From positions 3,162,001 to 3,226,000 of the forward strand of contig OZ253469.1 in the NCBI GenBank assembly GCA_965261535.1: DNA of 64,000 nt. Reading direction: 5' to 3'. Shown in pieces: positions 45,689 to 55,961 of this stretch (positions within the stretch are counted from its first letter, which is position 1; every line of letters starts with the position of its first letter). The translations under genes were made by a program, and so were the position numbers. The notes under the pieces were generated by a model. That model saw nothing but the letters and a program-made list of their open reading frames with translations, did not search any database and was not told where the DNA came from. This stretch comes from VXNE01 sp965261535. GTDB taxonomy: Bacteria > Pseudomonadota > Gammaproteobacteria > Pseudomonadales > Azotimanducaceae.

Positions 45689-48600
45689 ATGAAATATGTT
45701 CGCGAAATCGCATTTACAACAGGCTTTGCGCTCATAGCGGCGAGCGCGTCAGCGCAAGAACAAACATTGCTGCTGCGCGATCCTGCGATATCCGACTCGC
45801 ATATTGCGTTTGTGTATGCAGGCGATTTGTGGGTGGCGGATCGCAATGGTGCCCGCCCGCGTCGCCTGACATCGAGTCCTGTCGACGAGTACAACCCAAC
45901 ATTTTCGCCTGACGGATCATGGATCGCCTATACGGCGAATTTTGAAAATAACGATGACGTCTACATCATCTCGACCGCAGGCGGACAGCCAAAGCGTCTG
46001 ACATGGCACTCGGGCGACGATATCGTACTTGATTGGGCTCCTGACGGTTCAGCAGTTGCGTTCGCCTCTAGCCGCGGCACAAATCATGGTCGTTCGGCGC
46101 AGCTTTTCCATGTTTCCATCAACGGCGGGTTGCCAGAAAAGCAGATGGAAGCACGCATTTACCGCGGCAGTTATGACGATGCCGGCGCACGCTTCGCATA
46201 TATCCCGCATGGCGTCGCTTATAACGGTCTTTACGGCGGGCGGGCAGGGTGGCGCCTCAGCCGCGGGGGCAGAACGCCGTCAGTGATCGTGATGGACATG
46301 AATGCGGGATCCGCGGTCGAAGTTCCCGGCGAGCGCGTCAACGACATTGAGCCCATGTGGGTTGGCGATCAACTCTATTTCATTTCCGATCGCGACAACA
46401 AAACGCTCAATCTTCACCACTATGACCCTGCAACGCGTGCAATTGCGAAAGTCAGCAATGAACCCGTCTGGGACATTCGCGCCGCGGACGCCCATGGCGG
46501 CACAATCATTTATGAAGCAGGTGGAAGGCTGAAGACTTTTAACGTTGCCAGCGGCGCGGTTGCCGAATTGCGTATATCGATTTCTCCAGATTTGCCGCAA
46601 TTACAGCCGCAATGGAAAGACGCCAGTCGGACCATTCAGGCGGTTGACCTTTCGCCGACTGGAAAACGCGTCGCCGTTACTGCCCGTGGTGACGTTTTCA
46701 CCGTTCCTGTCAAAGATGGTTCAACCCGGAATCTCACGCGCAGTGACGGCGCTCGCGAATATACGGCGCTGTGGTCGCCGGATGGACGGCGCGTCGCGTA
46801 TATTGATGCATCCGAATCTGTGCAGCGGCTTGTTGTTGAGAGCCAGAGCGGTCTTTCGAACCCGCGGCGTTTCAACCTTGACTCTGATTTTTATTCGCTG
46901 CTTGAGTGGGGCGGCAATGGCGATCGCATTGTTTATCGTGACAACCATCTTCGATTATTTGCAATCGATGTAAGCTCCGGTTCGTCGACATTGATCTCAA
47001 CAGATGCGCGTCGCGAATGGGGTCCTCAGCGTCGCGAATATCCGGGCTCCGTATCCGTTGATACGTCGCCTGACGGACGTTGGCTCGCTTACACGCAGGA
47101 GCAGCCCAACTTTAATCGCGACCTCATGCTTTATGACTTTAACGCCTGGCGGTCCTATCGCGTGTCCGATGGCTTGGCCAATGTTAGGTCGCCCGCGTTT
47201 AGTCCGGATGGAAAATATCTCTATTTCGCTGCGTCGACCAACTCAGGGCCGGCGCAGGCCGGTCTCGACATGTCAAGCCAGGAACGCCCCCAACGTTCGG
47301 GGATCTATGTTGCTGTGCTCGCCGCGGGAGGCGATTCTCCGATTAAGCCAAAAACCGGTGATGAAGGTGAAGACGAAGGCAAGGATGAGGAAAACGGCGA
47401 TGATACTCCGTCGACCCAAATTGACCTAAACGGACTCTCAAGCCGTGTAGTCGCCTTGCCAGTGGCGGAGCGCAATTACTCGGTCCTCGCTGTCGCTCAT
47501 GACGGTACTCTTTATTACGTCCGGAATGTTCAGTTTGGCGCTTCCATCACGCCTCCCGGCGAAAACGCGCAAGCTGAAAACGCCCTGATGCGCTTCAAAT
47601 TCGCCGATCGGGAGGAACAAAAGGTTCTTGACGGCGTCACTGGCGCGGCGATAGCCGCCAAAGGCAAGCACATCATTGTTCAGATGGCGGACGGATCGTT
47701 TCAGACTGCCGAAATCGGCGAGAAACTGGATGCCAAAAGGCTTGATGTCAGCGGCATGCGCATGATGGTCAATCCGCGAAACGAATGGGCGCAGATTTTT
47801 GACGAAGCCTGGCGTATGGAACAGGCGTTTTTCTATGATCCGAACATGCATGGCCTCGACTGGCAGGCGGTTTATGACCGCTATCGCCCGCTGGTCGACC
47901 ATGTAGGCCGGCGTGAGGATTTGAACGCTCTGATCGTCGAAATGATCGGTGAACTGCAGGTCAGCCACAACTGGGCTGGCGGCGGCGACATACACCGTGA
48001 GCAGGGGCCAAGTGCGAGCCTTCTCGGCGCCGATTTAGAATTGGCGAACGGTCGTCACCGAATTGCGCGAATCTATACGAGCAAGCCTTGGAATCCATTC
48101 CTCGATGCACCGCTTGCTGAGCCCGGTCTTGGTGTCAGCGTTGGCGATTATATTCTCGCCGTTGACGGTCGGACGCTCGGCCAGTCGGACAATATCTTTG
48201 AGTTCTTGCAAGGAAAGTCCGACCAGCAAGTAACGCTACGGGTTTCAGCACGCGCTGACGGGCGCGATGCGAGAAATATTGTTGTGGAACCGACGAACAC
48301 AGAGTTTCTTATTCGACTGTGGGCGTGGGTTGAAGACAATCGCAAGGCCGTCGATGAGGCGACGAACGGCCGTGTCGGTTATGTCTATCTTCCGAACACT
48401 GCTGGAGCCGGTTTTACGTTCTTCAATCGCATGTTCTTCGCTCAAGTCGATAAGGACGCGATGATCATCGACGAACGCTCGAACGGCGGCGGGAAGGCGG
48501 CGAACTACATTACCGACGTGTTGAGCCGAACTTACCTTTCGGGATGGAAAGACCGCGACGGGATGGTGTTCAATACACCCGGCGGCGGTATGTTCGGACC

Positions 48601-48979
48601 CAAGGTCATGTTGATCGACCAGGACGCCGGTTCCGGCGGAGATTTCCTGCCCTATTCATTCCGTGAAATGAACATCGGGCCGTTGATCGGCAAGCGTACC
48701 TGGGGTGGTTTGATTGGCATCAACCCAAGCCCGCCGCTTATGGACGGCGGTTTTCTGACCGTTCCGTATTTCCGCTTTTTCGACACGAACTATCAGTGGA
48801 CGGTCGAAAACGAAGGCGTTGCGCCGGATATCGACGTAGCGCTTGATCCAATCGCGACAAATGCGGGCCGGGATACGCAACTTGAGCGCGCGATTCAAGA
48901 AATCCTCTCGCTTCTGCAGACCAACCCGAGCCCGGTTCCGACTGAAGCGCCGGCTTATCCAACACAAGTCGGCGAGTAA
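45689..48979 (+). CDS. Tricorn-like S41 family protease, secreted
   Basis: A 1096-aa exported protein with a signal peptide ending ASASAQEQ. An N-terminal beta-propeller made of WD40/PD40 repeats (YNPTFSPDGSWIAYTA, LDWAPDGSAVAFASSR, TALWSPDGRRVAYIDA) is followed by an acidic insert near residue 555 (GDEGEDEGKDEENGDD), the tricorn C1 domain, a PDZ domain (LGVSVGDYILAVDGRTL) and the S41 core with nucleophile Ser in QDAGSGGDFLPYSF near residue 980. It probably degrades peptides in the periplasm. The start at 45689 is set by the signal peptide and upstream GAGAGGGG. Confidence 0.92.
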   Translation: MKYVREIAFTTGFALIAASASAQEQTLLLRDPAISDSHIAFVYAGDLWVADRNGARPRRLTSSPVDEYNPTFSPDGSWIAYTANFENNDDVYIISTAGGQPKRLTWHSGDDIVLDWAPDGSAVAFASSRGTNHGRSAQLFHVSINGGLPEKQMEARIYRGSYDDAGARFAYIPHGVAYNGLYGGRAGWRLSRGGRTPSVIVMDMNAGSAVEVPGERVNDIEPMWVGDQLYFISDRDNKTLNLHHYDPATRAIAKVSNEPVWDIRAADAHGGTIIYEAGGRLKTFNVASGAVAELRISISPDLPQLQPQWKDASRTIQAVDLSPTGKRVAVTARGDVFTVPVKDGSTRNLTRSDGAREYTALWSPDGRRVAYIDASESVQRLVVESQSGLSNPRRFNLDSDFYSLLEWGGNGDRIVYRDNHLRLFAIDVSSGSSTLISTDARREWGPQRREYPGSVSVDTSPDGRWLAYTQEQPNFNRDLMLYDFNAWRSYRVSDGLANVRSPAFSPDGKYLYFAASTNSGPAQAGLDMSSQERPQRSGIYVAVLAAGGDSPIKPKTGDEGEDEGKDEENGDDTPSTQIDLNGLSSRVVALPVAERNYSVLAVAHDGTLYYVRNVQFGASITPPGENAQAENALMRFKFADREEQKVLDGVTGAAIAAKGKHIIVQMADGSFQTAEIGEKLDAKRLDVSGMRMMVNPRNEWAQIFDEAWRMEQAFFYDPNMHGLDWQAVYDRYRPLVDHVGRREDLNALIVEMIGELQVSHNWAGGGDIHREQGPSASLLGADLELANGRHRIARIYTSKPWNPFLDAPLAEPGLGVSVGDYILAVDGRTLGQSDNIFEFLQGKSDQQVTLRVSARADGRDARNIVVEPTNTEFLIRLWAWVEDNRKAVDEATNGRVGYVYLPNTAGAGFTFFNRMFFAQVDKDAMIIDERSNGGGKAANYITDVLSRTYLSGWKDRDGMVFNTPGGGMFGPKVMLIDQDAGSGGDFLPYSFREMNIGPLIGKRTWGGLIGINPSPPLMDGGFLTVPYFRFFDTNYQWTVENEGVAPDIDVALDPIATNAGRDTQLERAIQEILSLLQTNPSPVPTEAPAYPTQVGE

Positions 48980-49035
48980 CGTTGTGGGATGCGTGCGCGG
49001 CTGACTTGCAACCGGCCGCGCCGCAAACGTTGCAA

Positions 49036-49870
49036 TTAGTCAAAGAGGCTGGAAACTGATTCTTCGTTGGCGATGCGACGGATCGCTTCGGCCAGAAGCG
49101 TAGCGATCGGAACCTGCTCGATCTTGGGGCAGTCCGCTACTTCCGGCCGCGCTTCAATGGAATCAGTGATGATCATGCGGCTCAATGCGTCCGATTTCAT
49201 GAACCGTACTTCTGCGTGATCGGAAGGAACGCCATGGGTTACACAGGCGGAGACGCTTTTGGCGCCTTTGTCTATCAGTGCTTGTGCGGCGTTTATCAAC
49301 GATGGCGAGCGGTCGGTCGTTTAGTCGCTTGCCTAACGCGCGCGCGCGAACCACGCCGCCGGCGTCAGGCGAGATGACGGTCACCTCGTCCAGGCCTCCA
49401 TTGTGGATTTCACGTACTCGCCGCTCGAACTCTTTCACCGCGTAGAGATTGTCGGTCGGAATGTCGAAAAACCCCTGGATCTGGCCTGCGTGGAGATCAA
49501 CCGTGAGCACGCGGTCGGCGCCGGCAGTGGTGATGAGATTAGCCACCAGTTTGGCGGAAATCGGCGTGCGCGGGCCGGCCTTGCGGTCCTGACGGGCATA
49601 GCCGAAATAAGGGATCACAGCCGTGATGCGGCTTGCCGACGCGCGCGGCAGCGCGTCGATCGTGATCAAGAGCTCCATCAAATGATCGTTTGCAGGGCGC
49701 GAGGTTGACTGAATGACGAACACGTCTTCCCCGCGCACGTTTTCCTGGATCTCGACGAAGACTTCGCCGTCCTTGAAGGTCTTTATGTCGGCATTGGCGA
49801 GAGAAGTGGCGAGCCGTTTTGATATCGCTTCGCTCAACCGTCGGTTGGAGTTTCCGGCGATCAGCTTCAT
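49036..49870 (-). pseudogene. prs: Ribose-phosphate pyrophosphokinase with internal deletion
   Basis: PRPP synthase. MKLIAGNSNRRLSEAISKRL through GLDEVTVISPDAGGVVRARALGKRL is normal, as is the end from INAAQALIDKGAKSVSACVTHGV to FD. Between them about 33 residues are gone, including the PRPP-binding loop that normally reads like VDDIIDSAGT, and the frame shifts. The junction at about 49300-49325 is a shared GATAAACGCCGC-like sequence, suggesting deletion between short repeats. The encoded protein cannot bind PRPP. prs is usually essential, so another copy or an assembly error is expected. Confidence 0.85.
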
Positions 49871-49959
49871 GGCCCCATCCCCTAACGCCCGATTTCCAAG
49901 GTCCGCGAGCGTTTCATGACGGTTTATTGACAATCGCGCAAGTCGCGCATGAGAATTTT

Positions 49960-50731
49960 TTACGCAAGCGCAATTGCGGAGAGATTACGGCCGTAATCCG
50001 TATCGCCGCGTCGTCGGCTGGCGCGATAGCTGAAATATTTTTCCCGGCGCGGCCAGCGTGCAGATTTCAAGATCGTCAACCTGTACAACACCGACGCTCG
50101 TCAGTCGCCAGGCTGCAAAACCGGCAAGATCAAGCTGGCGCTTTTCGCTCTCCCGCCCTGGGGAGAAATAGCGTTCCGCCTGCGGGAAGCTCTGTTTAAA
50201 AGCATCGACCAATTCGAGGCCGACCTCAAAATTGGACTGGTGCAGGCAGGGCCCGAGAGCGGCGCAAATGCGCGCAGGATCGGCGCCGCGTTTGGTCATT
50301 TCCTCAACCGCATTTTCGAGTACGCCCGCAAGCGCGCCGCGCCAGCCGGCGTGGACCGCGGCGATGACGCCGGCCTCGATATCGGCCAGAAGCCAGGGAA
50401 TGCAGTCGGCGGCCAGAACCCCAAGCGCCAGTCCCGACCTGTCTGTCACCAATGCGTCGGCCCGCGCCGGAGCCGTCGCCCAAGGGCCGTCGACATAAAC
50501 GGCGATCGGCGAATGCAGCTGGTAATTGGTAAGGAGATAATCGGGTTCAACACCCAACGCGTTCGCGCAGCGCCGTCGGTTTTCAGCGACATCTGCTGCA
50601 GCGTCGGATGAGCCGGGGCCGGTGTTCAGCGACGCGAAAATGCCGGTCGAAACGCCGCCGGCGCGGCCGAAAAACCCATGTGCCAGACCCGGCGCGTCAA
50701 GCAAAGGCGATGTCAGGAACGGCGGCGTCAT
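49960..50731 (-). pseudogene. pgeF: PgeF/YfiH multicopper-oxidase-fold protein, one-base frameshift near the end
   Basis: Laccase-domain (DUF152) purine nucleoside or peptidoglycan-editing family protein. The zinc-site residues are present in ALGVLAADCIPWLL, VIAAVHAGWRGALAGVLE and LGPCLHQSNFEV. At 50040, AAAAA should have one more A: the shifted frame reads KYFSYRASRRRGDTDYGRN and ends LSAIALA at 49960, the normal family C-terminus. As read, the protein ends abnormally at 49985. The shift is in a homopolymer and may be a sequencing error. It overlaps the midA fragment stop by one base. Confidence 0.85.
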
Positions 50732-51165
50732 CAATCGTGGAAGCCCGCGGGCGTCGGGAGATTGGGCGATGCGAAACATGAGACTTTGAATATTTCGCCC
50801 ATCTGGTCGGGCATGGCGATACGCTCCGCGCCGAGGCGGATTTTTTCCGCTTCAGCGTCGGTTTTGCCTTTGCACAGCATTTCCATTCGGACGCGGATGC
50901 CAAGCTTTTCGAGAAACGCGCCCTGAGTGACCGGCCCGTGGGCGACAGCGCCAGCTTCGAGGGCGACCCGGGCGAGTGCATCAAAATCGACATGCGCCGT
51001 AATATCTGCGCGACCCGGCGATGCGAGCGGCGGCCAGTAGCGATGATCGCGCACGGCCTGCAGCGTATCGCACAGCCCGGACTGCAAATGGCCGTAATCG
51101 ATGATTAGCGCGCAACCGCCTTGTTCGTTGATCAAGGCGCATATGTCGGCGGCGAAGGCGTTCCT
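50731..51165 (-). pseudogene. MidA/NDUFAF7-type SAM methyltransferase, C-terminal fragment
   Basis: Only the last 140 or so residues of a family of about 360 remain: FAADICALINEQGGCALIIDYGH, then DITAHVDFDALARVALEAG, GPVTQGAFLEKLGI and LCKGKTDAEAEKIR. The family methylates an arginine of a complex I subunit. Sequence upstream of about 51165 is unrelated, so the 5' two thirds were lost in a rearrangement next to the TonB receptor. The order midA-pgeF is common in alphaproteobacteria. Confidence 0.75.
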
Positions 51166-51268
51166 ATTGCAAATTGATTGAATGCGCAAATGGCGGCTTT
51201 GGACGCCAACGACCATGCCACTAATCGCCGCGCAACAAACAAAAAACTCCTTCGCAAAAAGAAACCGC

Positions 51269-51295
51269 CGGAACCTTTAAGGTTCCGGCGGCGAA
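51269..51295 (-). terminator. Intrinsic terminator of the TonB receptor gene
   Basis: On the minus strand a perfect 12-bp stem CCGCCGGAACCT with a 3-nt loop is followed by TTTCTTTTT, about 45 bp after the receptor stop. This is a textbook rho-independent terminator. Confidence 0.9.
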
Positions 51296-51339
51296 GGTAG
51301 TGTTGACGAGACCGGTCGCCCGGCCTCGCCGTTGATTGA

Positions 51340-54300
51340 TTAGCCTCTGATATTCAACCGCACGAAGATGTTGCGGCCAAAGGGGTTGCCGCAGCCGCGG
51401 AGCCCAGCGGCACACAAGGCTTCCTGCTCCAGCGTCGACTCATTGTTGAGGACGTTGCTGATGCCGGCCCGGATTCTCACATGATCATTATGGTTGTAAC
51501 CGATCGAGACATCATGCTCGACATCGCGCGGTAACTCGGAAGCTTCATCCGGAATGTCGTCACAGTCGCCCGGCACGCGATCGAAGCACGGATTTACGCT
51601 GCCGGAATAGAACGTGCGCCAGAACAGATCCCACTGTCTCCACTCCCAGCCGAAGTCGGCCGTGAACTGGATCGGCGAGTAGATATTGCTGGTCGGGATC
51701 GGCCCGTCGATATTGCTGGTCGAGCCCACCTGGTTGGCCGGCTGGCCCGAGGCGTCGAGACCCGCACTAGAAGCGCTGTCGCGGTAAGTGATCGGGGCAT
51801 AGAACGTCACCTGGATTGAGAAATTGCCCCAGTCGTTTTCGCCTCTGCCGAGATTCATGAACTCTAACGCGTCAGCCACGTCATAGCCGTAGCGGATCTG
51901 CGCCTGCAGAGCCTGGAGTTCGATGAAGCCGGTATTGCCGAAGCCCGTCGTGCCTTTGACGATATCGAACCCGCCGATGAGGGAGCCGTCAATCGCCGGC
52001 TGCGGCCCGACGCGTTCGAAGTTTTCACATTCCAGCGCCGTCAGCGACGTGTCGAAGCAGGTTTCAGTGAAGAACGTGAAGTCGGGCTGCACAATCTGAT
52101 CGTTGATCGTAATGTCGACCCAGTCGGCCCGGAAGGTCAGCCCCGGCACCGCATTCGGCTGCAGGGTGAAGCCTGCCGTCCAGGAGTCGCCGATCTCAAA
52201 GTTGAGGTTCGGATTGCCGCCGGCCAGAAGCGGGATCGACGCGTTCACCGACGGGGTCGTGTAAACATTGTCGCCCGGCGCCAAGATCAGGCCGGTTTGG
52301 CCCATGATCGTGCCGATGGTCGCCCCTGTGAAGCCCAGCATTTGCGCCGCGGCGATACAGTTGGCCTGACGGTTGGTGTCCGGCGCGTCGTTGATGTTGG
52401 TCACGTCGCAGGGATCGCCGGTCAGGCCGCGGGCCGCCGCGAATGGCGAGAACAGTTCGACAATCGAGGGCTGGCGCACGGATTGCGTGTAGTTGCCTCG
52501 AACAACGACTTGCTCATCGAACATAGCGATCGTGCCGCCAGCCGAATAGGAGTTGACCGAACCGGACAGCGCATTGCCGAGCAGTTCGGATGCTGAGTCC
52601 GACTCGCCGCGGGCGCGGATCCGGCGATAGGCGCCCTGGAAGTCGAGACGGTCAATGAAGGACAGAGCGTCATCGAAGCCGAACTTGAAGTTATCGCTCA
52701 TCACCGGAATGACGATTTCGCCAAAAGCCTCATTCGAAGTCACCTCGGCGAACGGGAAGCTCGCCACCTGCAGATGGCGCGACAGCGCGTCTTCAAGCAC
52801 GCCGCTATTTTGCAGCTTGCCGAATTCGCGACGCCGCTCAAAGCCGACGTTGAACTGGATCCAGCCCGCCGGCAGCTCAAAGAGGTCGCCGCCGAAGTTG
52901 GCGACAAAGTCCATCTGGTTGATCTCGCCGAAGCTTTGCGCCGAGGACGTGATGAAGTTGATGGTCTCGAACGGGTTCGAGTTCGGATCATTAAGGCCGA
53001 ACAGGTTCAATGGCGTACAGCCGACCAGCGCCGCATCCGGCGTCGGCCTGTTGCCGGTCGAAATGCCTTCAGTCGGCCCGCCCACATTCTGATCGACCGG
53101 ACCGCCCGGGTTGAGGAAGCCGCGGCAGATGATGTCGCCTTCCTGCGCTTCATCGGTGCCGACATTGGCCACCGCGCCGTCTCTGATGACGTTGAACTGT
53201 TCGCTGTTGATGGTCAGCTCCAACAGCGACTGATTGTCCGCATCGTTCAGCTGCGCCAGCGTGCCGGCATCAAGAATGGTCGAGTCGACCGCATTGAAGA
53301 ACGCATCGCCGCGAACCACGCCGACGCTGCGGAACTGCGTCGTGCGGCCGAAGTTCATGGAGATGTCCCAATTGAAGTAGCGGTCGCCATAATCGAACTC
53401 GCCTTCAAGGCCGCCCACTGTGCGATAGGTGGTGGTCTCGAGGGTGTTGGCCCCGGCGTTCGGGTTGAGGTTGAGGCCGATGCCGTTGAGCCAGAGCGTG
53501 TCCCCGGCCCCGGCGTCAATCAGCGTTTGACGATCCTCTTCCGAAATGAACGGATTGTCTATGCCGATGCCGAACGAACCCTGGCCTGGCGCGTTCAAGG
53601 CCGCCGTGTTGAAGGCGTTCTGGGTTTGCGTGAGCAGGTCCGAAGCGCGCGAGTTTAAGAAGTTGGTTTCGAAGAACAGCCGGAGATTATCCGTAAGGTC
53701 GTAATGGCCGGTGCTCATGAACACCATGCGCTCAACCGGAACCACCCCTTCCTGGAAGTCGTCATCGGAGTTAAAGCCGCTGCCGCCGGAGAAGAAAACC
53801 GGGCTGGTGCCGAGCCTCAGGCCCGGATCGAACACCGACAGGCCGCCGTCGCCGCCAAAGGTCAGGATATTGCCCTGGGCGTCTGTAAAGACGTTGACGC
53901 CAAGACCGGGCAGCGGAAGGCCATTTGTCGGCGCAGGCAGCCAGCCATTGGGGCCTTGGAGAATGTTAAAGACGCCTTCCGGACCGATGATGCACTGGCC
54001 GCCCGAAGCGAAGCAGTCCGCCCGGTCTTTCAAACCGGGTATGTCGTTCCGAACCGCGCCCAATTGCTCTTCATATTCGACAGATGCGGTGACGTTGCCG
54101 CGGCCGTCGGAGAAGTTGGCGCCGAAAACGCCTGAGATGTTGTATTCAGGGGCGGAGAAGTCTTCGTAATCGTCCCACTGGAACTTGATGTCGATGCCTT
54201 CAAAGTCTTCCTTAAGGACGATGTTGACCGTGCCGGCGATGGCGTCGGCGCCGTAGATCGGGGCGCCGCCGATGGACAGCGCCTCAACCCGCTCGATCAT

Positions 54301-54792
54301 CGCTGCGGGGAAGGCGTTGATGTCAACCTGGGAGCCTTCATTCCGGTTGATCGGATCCGGCGACAGCGGGTTGCCCGGAACGAAGCGGCGGCCATTGACC
54401 ACGGTCAGCGTGCGCTGGGTGCCGAGATTGAAGAGGTCCAAAAATTCCTGACCGACATTCTGACCGGAGCCGGTGGTCACACCGCTGACGCCAGGGCCGA
54501 AGCCGGGCATGTCGTTGAGCGCGTCGGCGATGCTGGTGTAGCCGCGCTTGTCGAGCGTTTCGGCCTGAAGGACCTGAGCCGGCTGTGAGATGTCTTCAAA
54601 GTCGCGACGCTGAATGCGCGAACCGGTAACGATGATGGTTTCGATGATCTGGTCATCAGCCTGAATTTCATCAACATCGTCCTGAGCCATAACCGTGCCA
54701 GACGCTGACACAGCAAAGGCGTAAGCGCTGGCGGCAAGCAACGTGCGCAATGTCGCCGAGTCGAATAACTCACGTCGTGTAGATTCTGTCAT
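51340..54792 (-). CDS. Large TonB-dependent receptor
   Basis: Outer-membrane transporter of 1150 aa with the long barrel typical of sphingomonad/hyphomonad-type receptors. Signal peptide ends near SGTVMAQDD; the TonB box and plug follow (IIETIIVTGSRIQRRDFEDISQP, ADALNDMPGFGPGVSG, QRTLTVVNGRRFVPG, PIYGADAIAGTVNIVLKEDFEG) and the chain ends FVRLNIRG. Such receptors import oligosaccharides, peptides or other large nutrients; the ligand cannot be told. It has its own terminator and reads away from the gene at 55239. Confidence 0.92.
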   Translation of the reverse strand: MTESTRRELFDSATLRTLLAASAYAFAVSASGTVMAQDDVDEIQADDQIIETIIVTGSRIQRRDFEDISQPAQVLQAETLDKRGYTSIADALNDMPGFGPGVSGVTTGSGQNVGQEFLDLFNLGTQRTLTVVNGRRFVPGNPLSPDPINRNEGSQVDINAFPAAMIERVEALSIGGAPIYGADAIAGTVNIVLKEDFEGIDIKFQWDDYEDFSAPEYNISGVFGANFSDGRGNVTASVEYEEQLGAVRNDIPGLKDRADCFASGGQCIIGPEGVFNILQGPNGWLPAPTNGLPLPGLGVNVFTDAQGNILTFGGDGGLSVFDPGLRLGTSPVFFSGGSGFNSDDDFQEGVVPVERMVFMSTGHYDLTDNLRLFFETNFLNSRASDLLTQTQNAFNTAALNAPGQGSFGIGIDNPFISEEDRQTLIDAGAGDTLWLNGIGLNLNPNAGANTLETTTYRTVGGLEGEFDYGDRYFNWDISMNFGRTTQFRSVGVVRGDAFFNAVDSTILDAGTLAQLNDADNQSLLELTINSEQFNVIRDGAVANVGTDEAQEGDIICRGFLNPGGPVDQNVGGPTEGISTGNRPTPDAALVGCTPLNLFGLNDPNSNPFETINFITSSAQSFGEINQMDFVANFGGDLFELPAGWIQFNVGFERRREFGKLQNSGVLEDALSRHLQVASFPFAEVTSNEAFGEIVIPVMSDNFKFGFDDALSFIDRLDFQGAYRRIRARGESDSASELLGNALSGSVNSYSAGGTIAMFDEQVVVRGNYTQSVRQPSIVELFSPFAAARGLTGDPCDVTNINDAPDTNRQANCIAAAQMLGFTGATIGTIMGQTGLILAPGDNVYTTPSVNASIPLLAGGNPNLNFEIGDSWTAGFTLQPNAVPGLTFRADWVDITINDQIVQPDFTFFTETCFDTSLTALECENFERVGPQPAIDGSLIGGFDIVKGTTGFGNTGFIELQALQAQIRYGYDVADALEFMNLGRGENDWGNFSIQVTFYAPITYRDSASSAGLDASGQPANQVGSTSNIDGPIPTSNIYSPIQFTADFGWEWRQWDLFWRTFYSGSVNPCFDRVPGDCDDIPDEASELPRDVEHDVSIGYNHNDHVRIRAGISNVLNNESTLEQEALCAAGLRGCGNPFGRNIFVRLNIRG

Positions 54793-55238
54793 TTAATTGC
54801 CCCTTCTCCATCGGGTCCGGTTTTACCCACCCGGTCTCGGCAATTATCTTCGGTGTCGGCGGGCTTTCAAAGGAAAGTCTTTCTCATCCTTGCGAAGGAT
54901 GAGCCTAATTACCGCACCAATGGCTCCGCACAAATAACCCCTCAGGCCAAAACCTGATGGATTTTCGACGGAATCTGCAGTCTCGAACGCTGCCTTGGGC
55001 TGGCCCCTCGCCTGCGCTCTGTTTCCATGTGGCCAAACCATTGGGAACGCGACAATATTGTCAATTTCAGGATGGGCTGGCGTTCGCGAATACCCACCTT
55101 TGTTGCAAGATTGCATCATAGCTCTTGCTTTTTCCGCCTAACGGCTTCGCCAGGTTGCCAGAATCCGGTTGAATTAATTTCTCGATCCGGCCATATTTCG
55201 TTGAGACTCGTCAATAAGTTGCATTTCTTGAGGTTTGT
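54793..55238. other. Divergent intergenic region with a small hairpin
   Basis: 446 bp between divergent genes. CTCATCCTT (54883-54891) and AAGGATGAG (54895-54903) form a short perfect hairpin in the receptor leader. No coding sequence is supported. Promoters of both genes should lie here, but I cannot assign boxes with confidence. Confidence 0.4.
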
Positions 55239-55944
55239 GTGCCGCTGCAAAAACTCACTCTTTTTAGCGCTTTGTCATTGTCAGGCAGTATGTTGTTGCA
55301 GTGCAACATAGCGCTGGCCCAGCAGCGCGTGAACGACAATTTAACAATTGAGGAAGCGCTACAATTCTGTGCTGCATTCGAGGATGCTGCTGAGCGATTA
55401 TTGTGTTTCGAGGCCCTTGCTGAATCAGCCCAGGCGGGTGACGGCACAAGGATTCGGGCGGAGGTAAATCCGAATAAAGAAAATAAAGAAGAAGAGTCGG
55501 ACCTTGCAAAAGGAGTCGCTGTAGCGCCCACGCCAGAACTCGATCAAGCGCCGAGAACAGCTGCAGCTGAGAGCGACGAAGAGACCGTAGATGTGCAGCC
55601 AGCCGTCACTACCGCACAAGGCGGTGTTGCAGAAGGCGAAAATGCGCAGGCCAGCGCAGAAGCGCCTCGACTCAGGTTTGTCCGCTCCGATGCACTCGAA
55701 GAAAAGCGCCGAAAGAGGCAAAAGCATACGCTGACTGTTTATAGGGCGTGGCGCAACGCGGTCGGCCATCTGCGCGTAGCGTTCACAAACGGAGAGATTT
55801 GGATTCAGTCGGGTTGGGGCACAAGGCATAATCCGAAGCCGGGCGATGAGGTTGTTCTTAAACCCGCCTGGGTAGGCGGCTGGACATTGACCATGCAGAA
55901 CGGCCGCTACGCCTTTCGCGGTCGCCAACTAAATAAGAAAAATG
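55239..55944 (+). CDS. Secreted protein of unknown function, 3' end severed by IS66-type element
   Basis: About 236 aa. A signal peptide (LFSALSLSGSMLLQCNIALAQQ) is followed by EEALQFCAAFEDAAERLLCFEALAE, where two Cys suggest a disulfide, an acidic low-complexity linker and a basic C-terminal domain (YRAWRNAVGHLRVAFTNGEIWIQS, PGDEVVLKPAWVGGWTL). Now it reads into the IS66 end to a stop at 55970. The original stop is found across the genome beside secF: after the shared GAAAAATG, minus-strand 786-782 supplies ATTAG, giving LNKKND and stop in frame (711 nt in all). The family is not recognised by name. Confidence 0.8.
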
Positions 55945-55961
55945 GTAACTACTCACCCCCT
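55945..55961 (+). repeat. Terminal inverted repeat, transposase end of copy 2
   Basis: GTAACTACTCACCCCCT, identical to 795-811 and inverse of 58215-58231. Confidence 0.93.
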
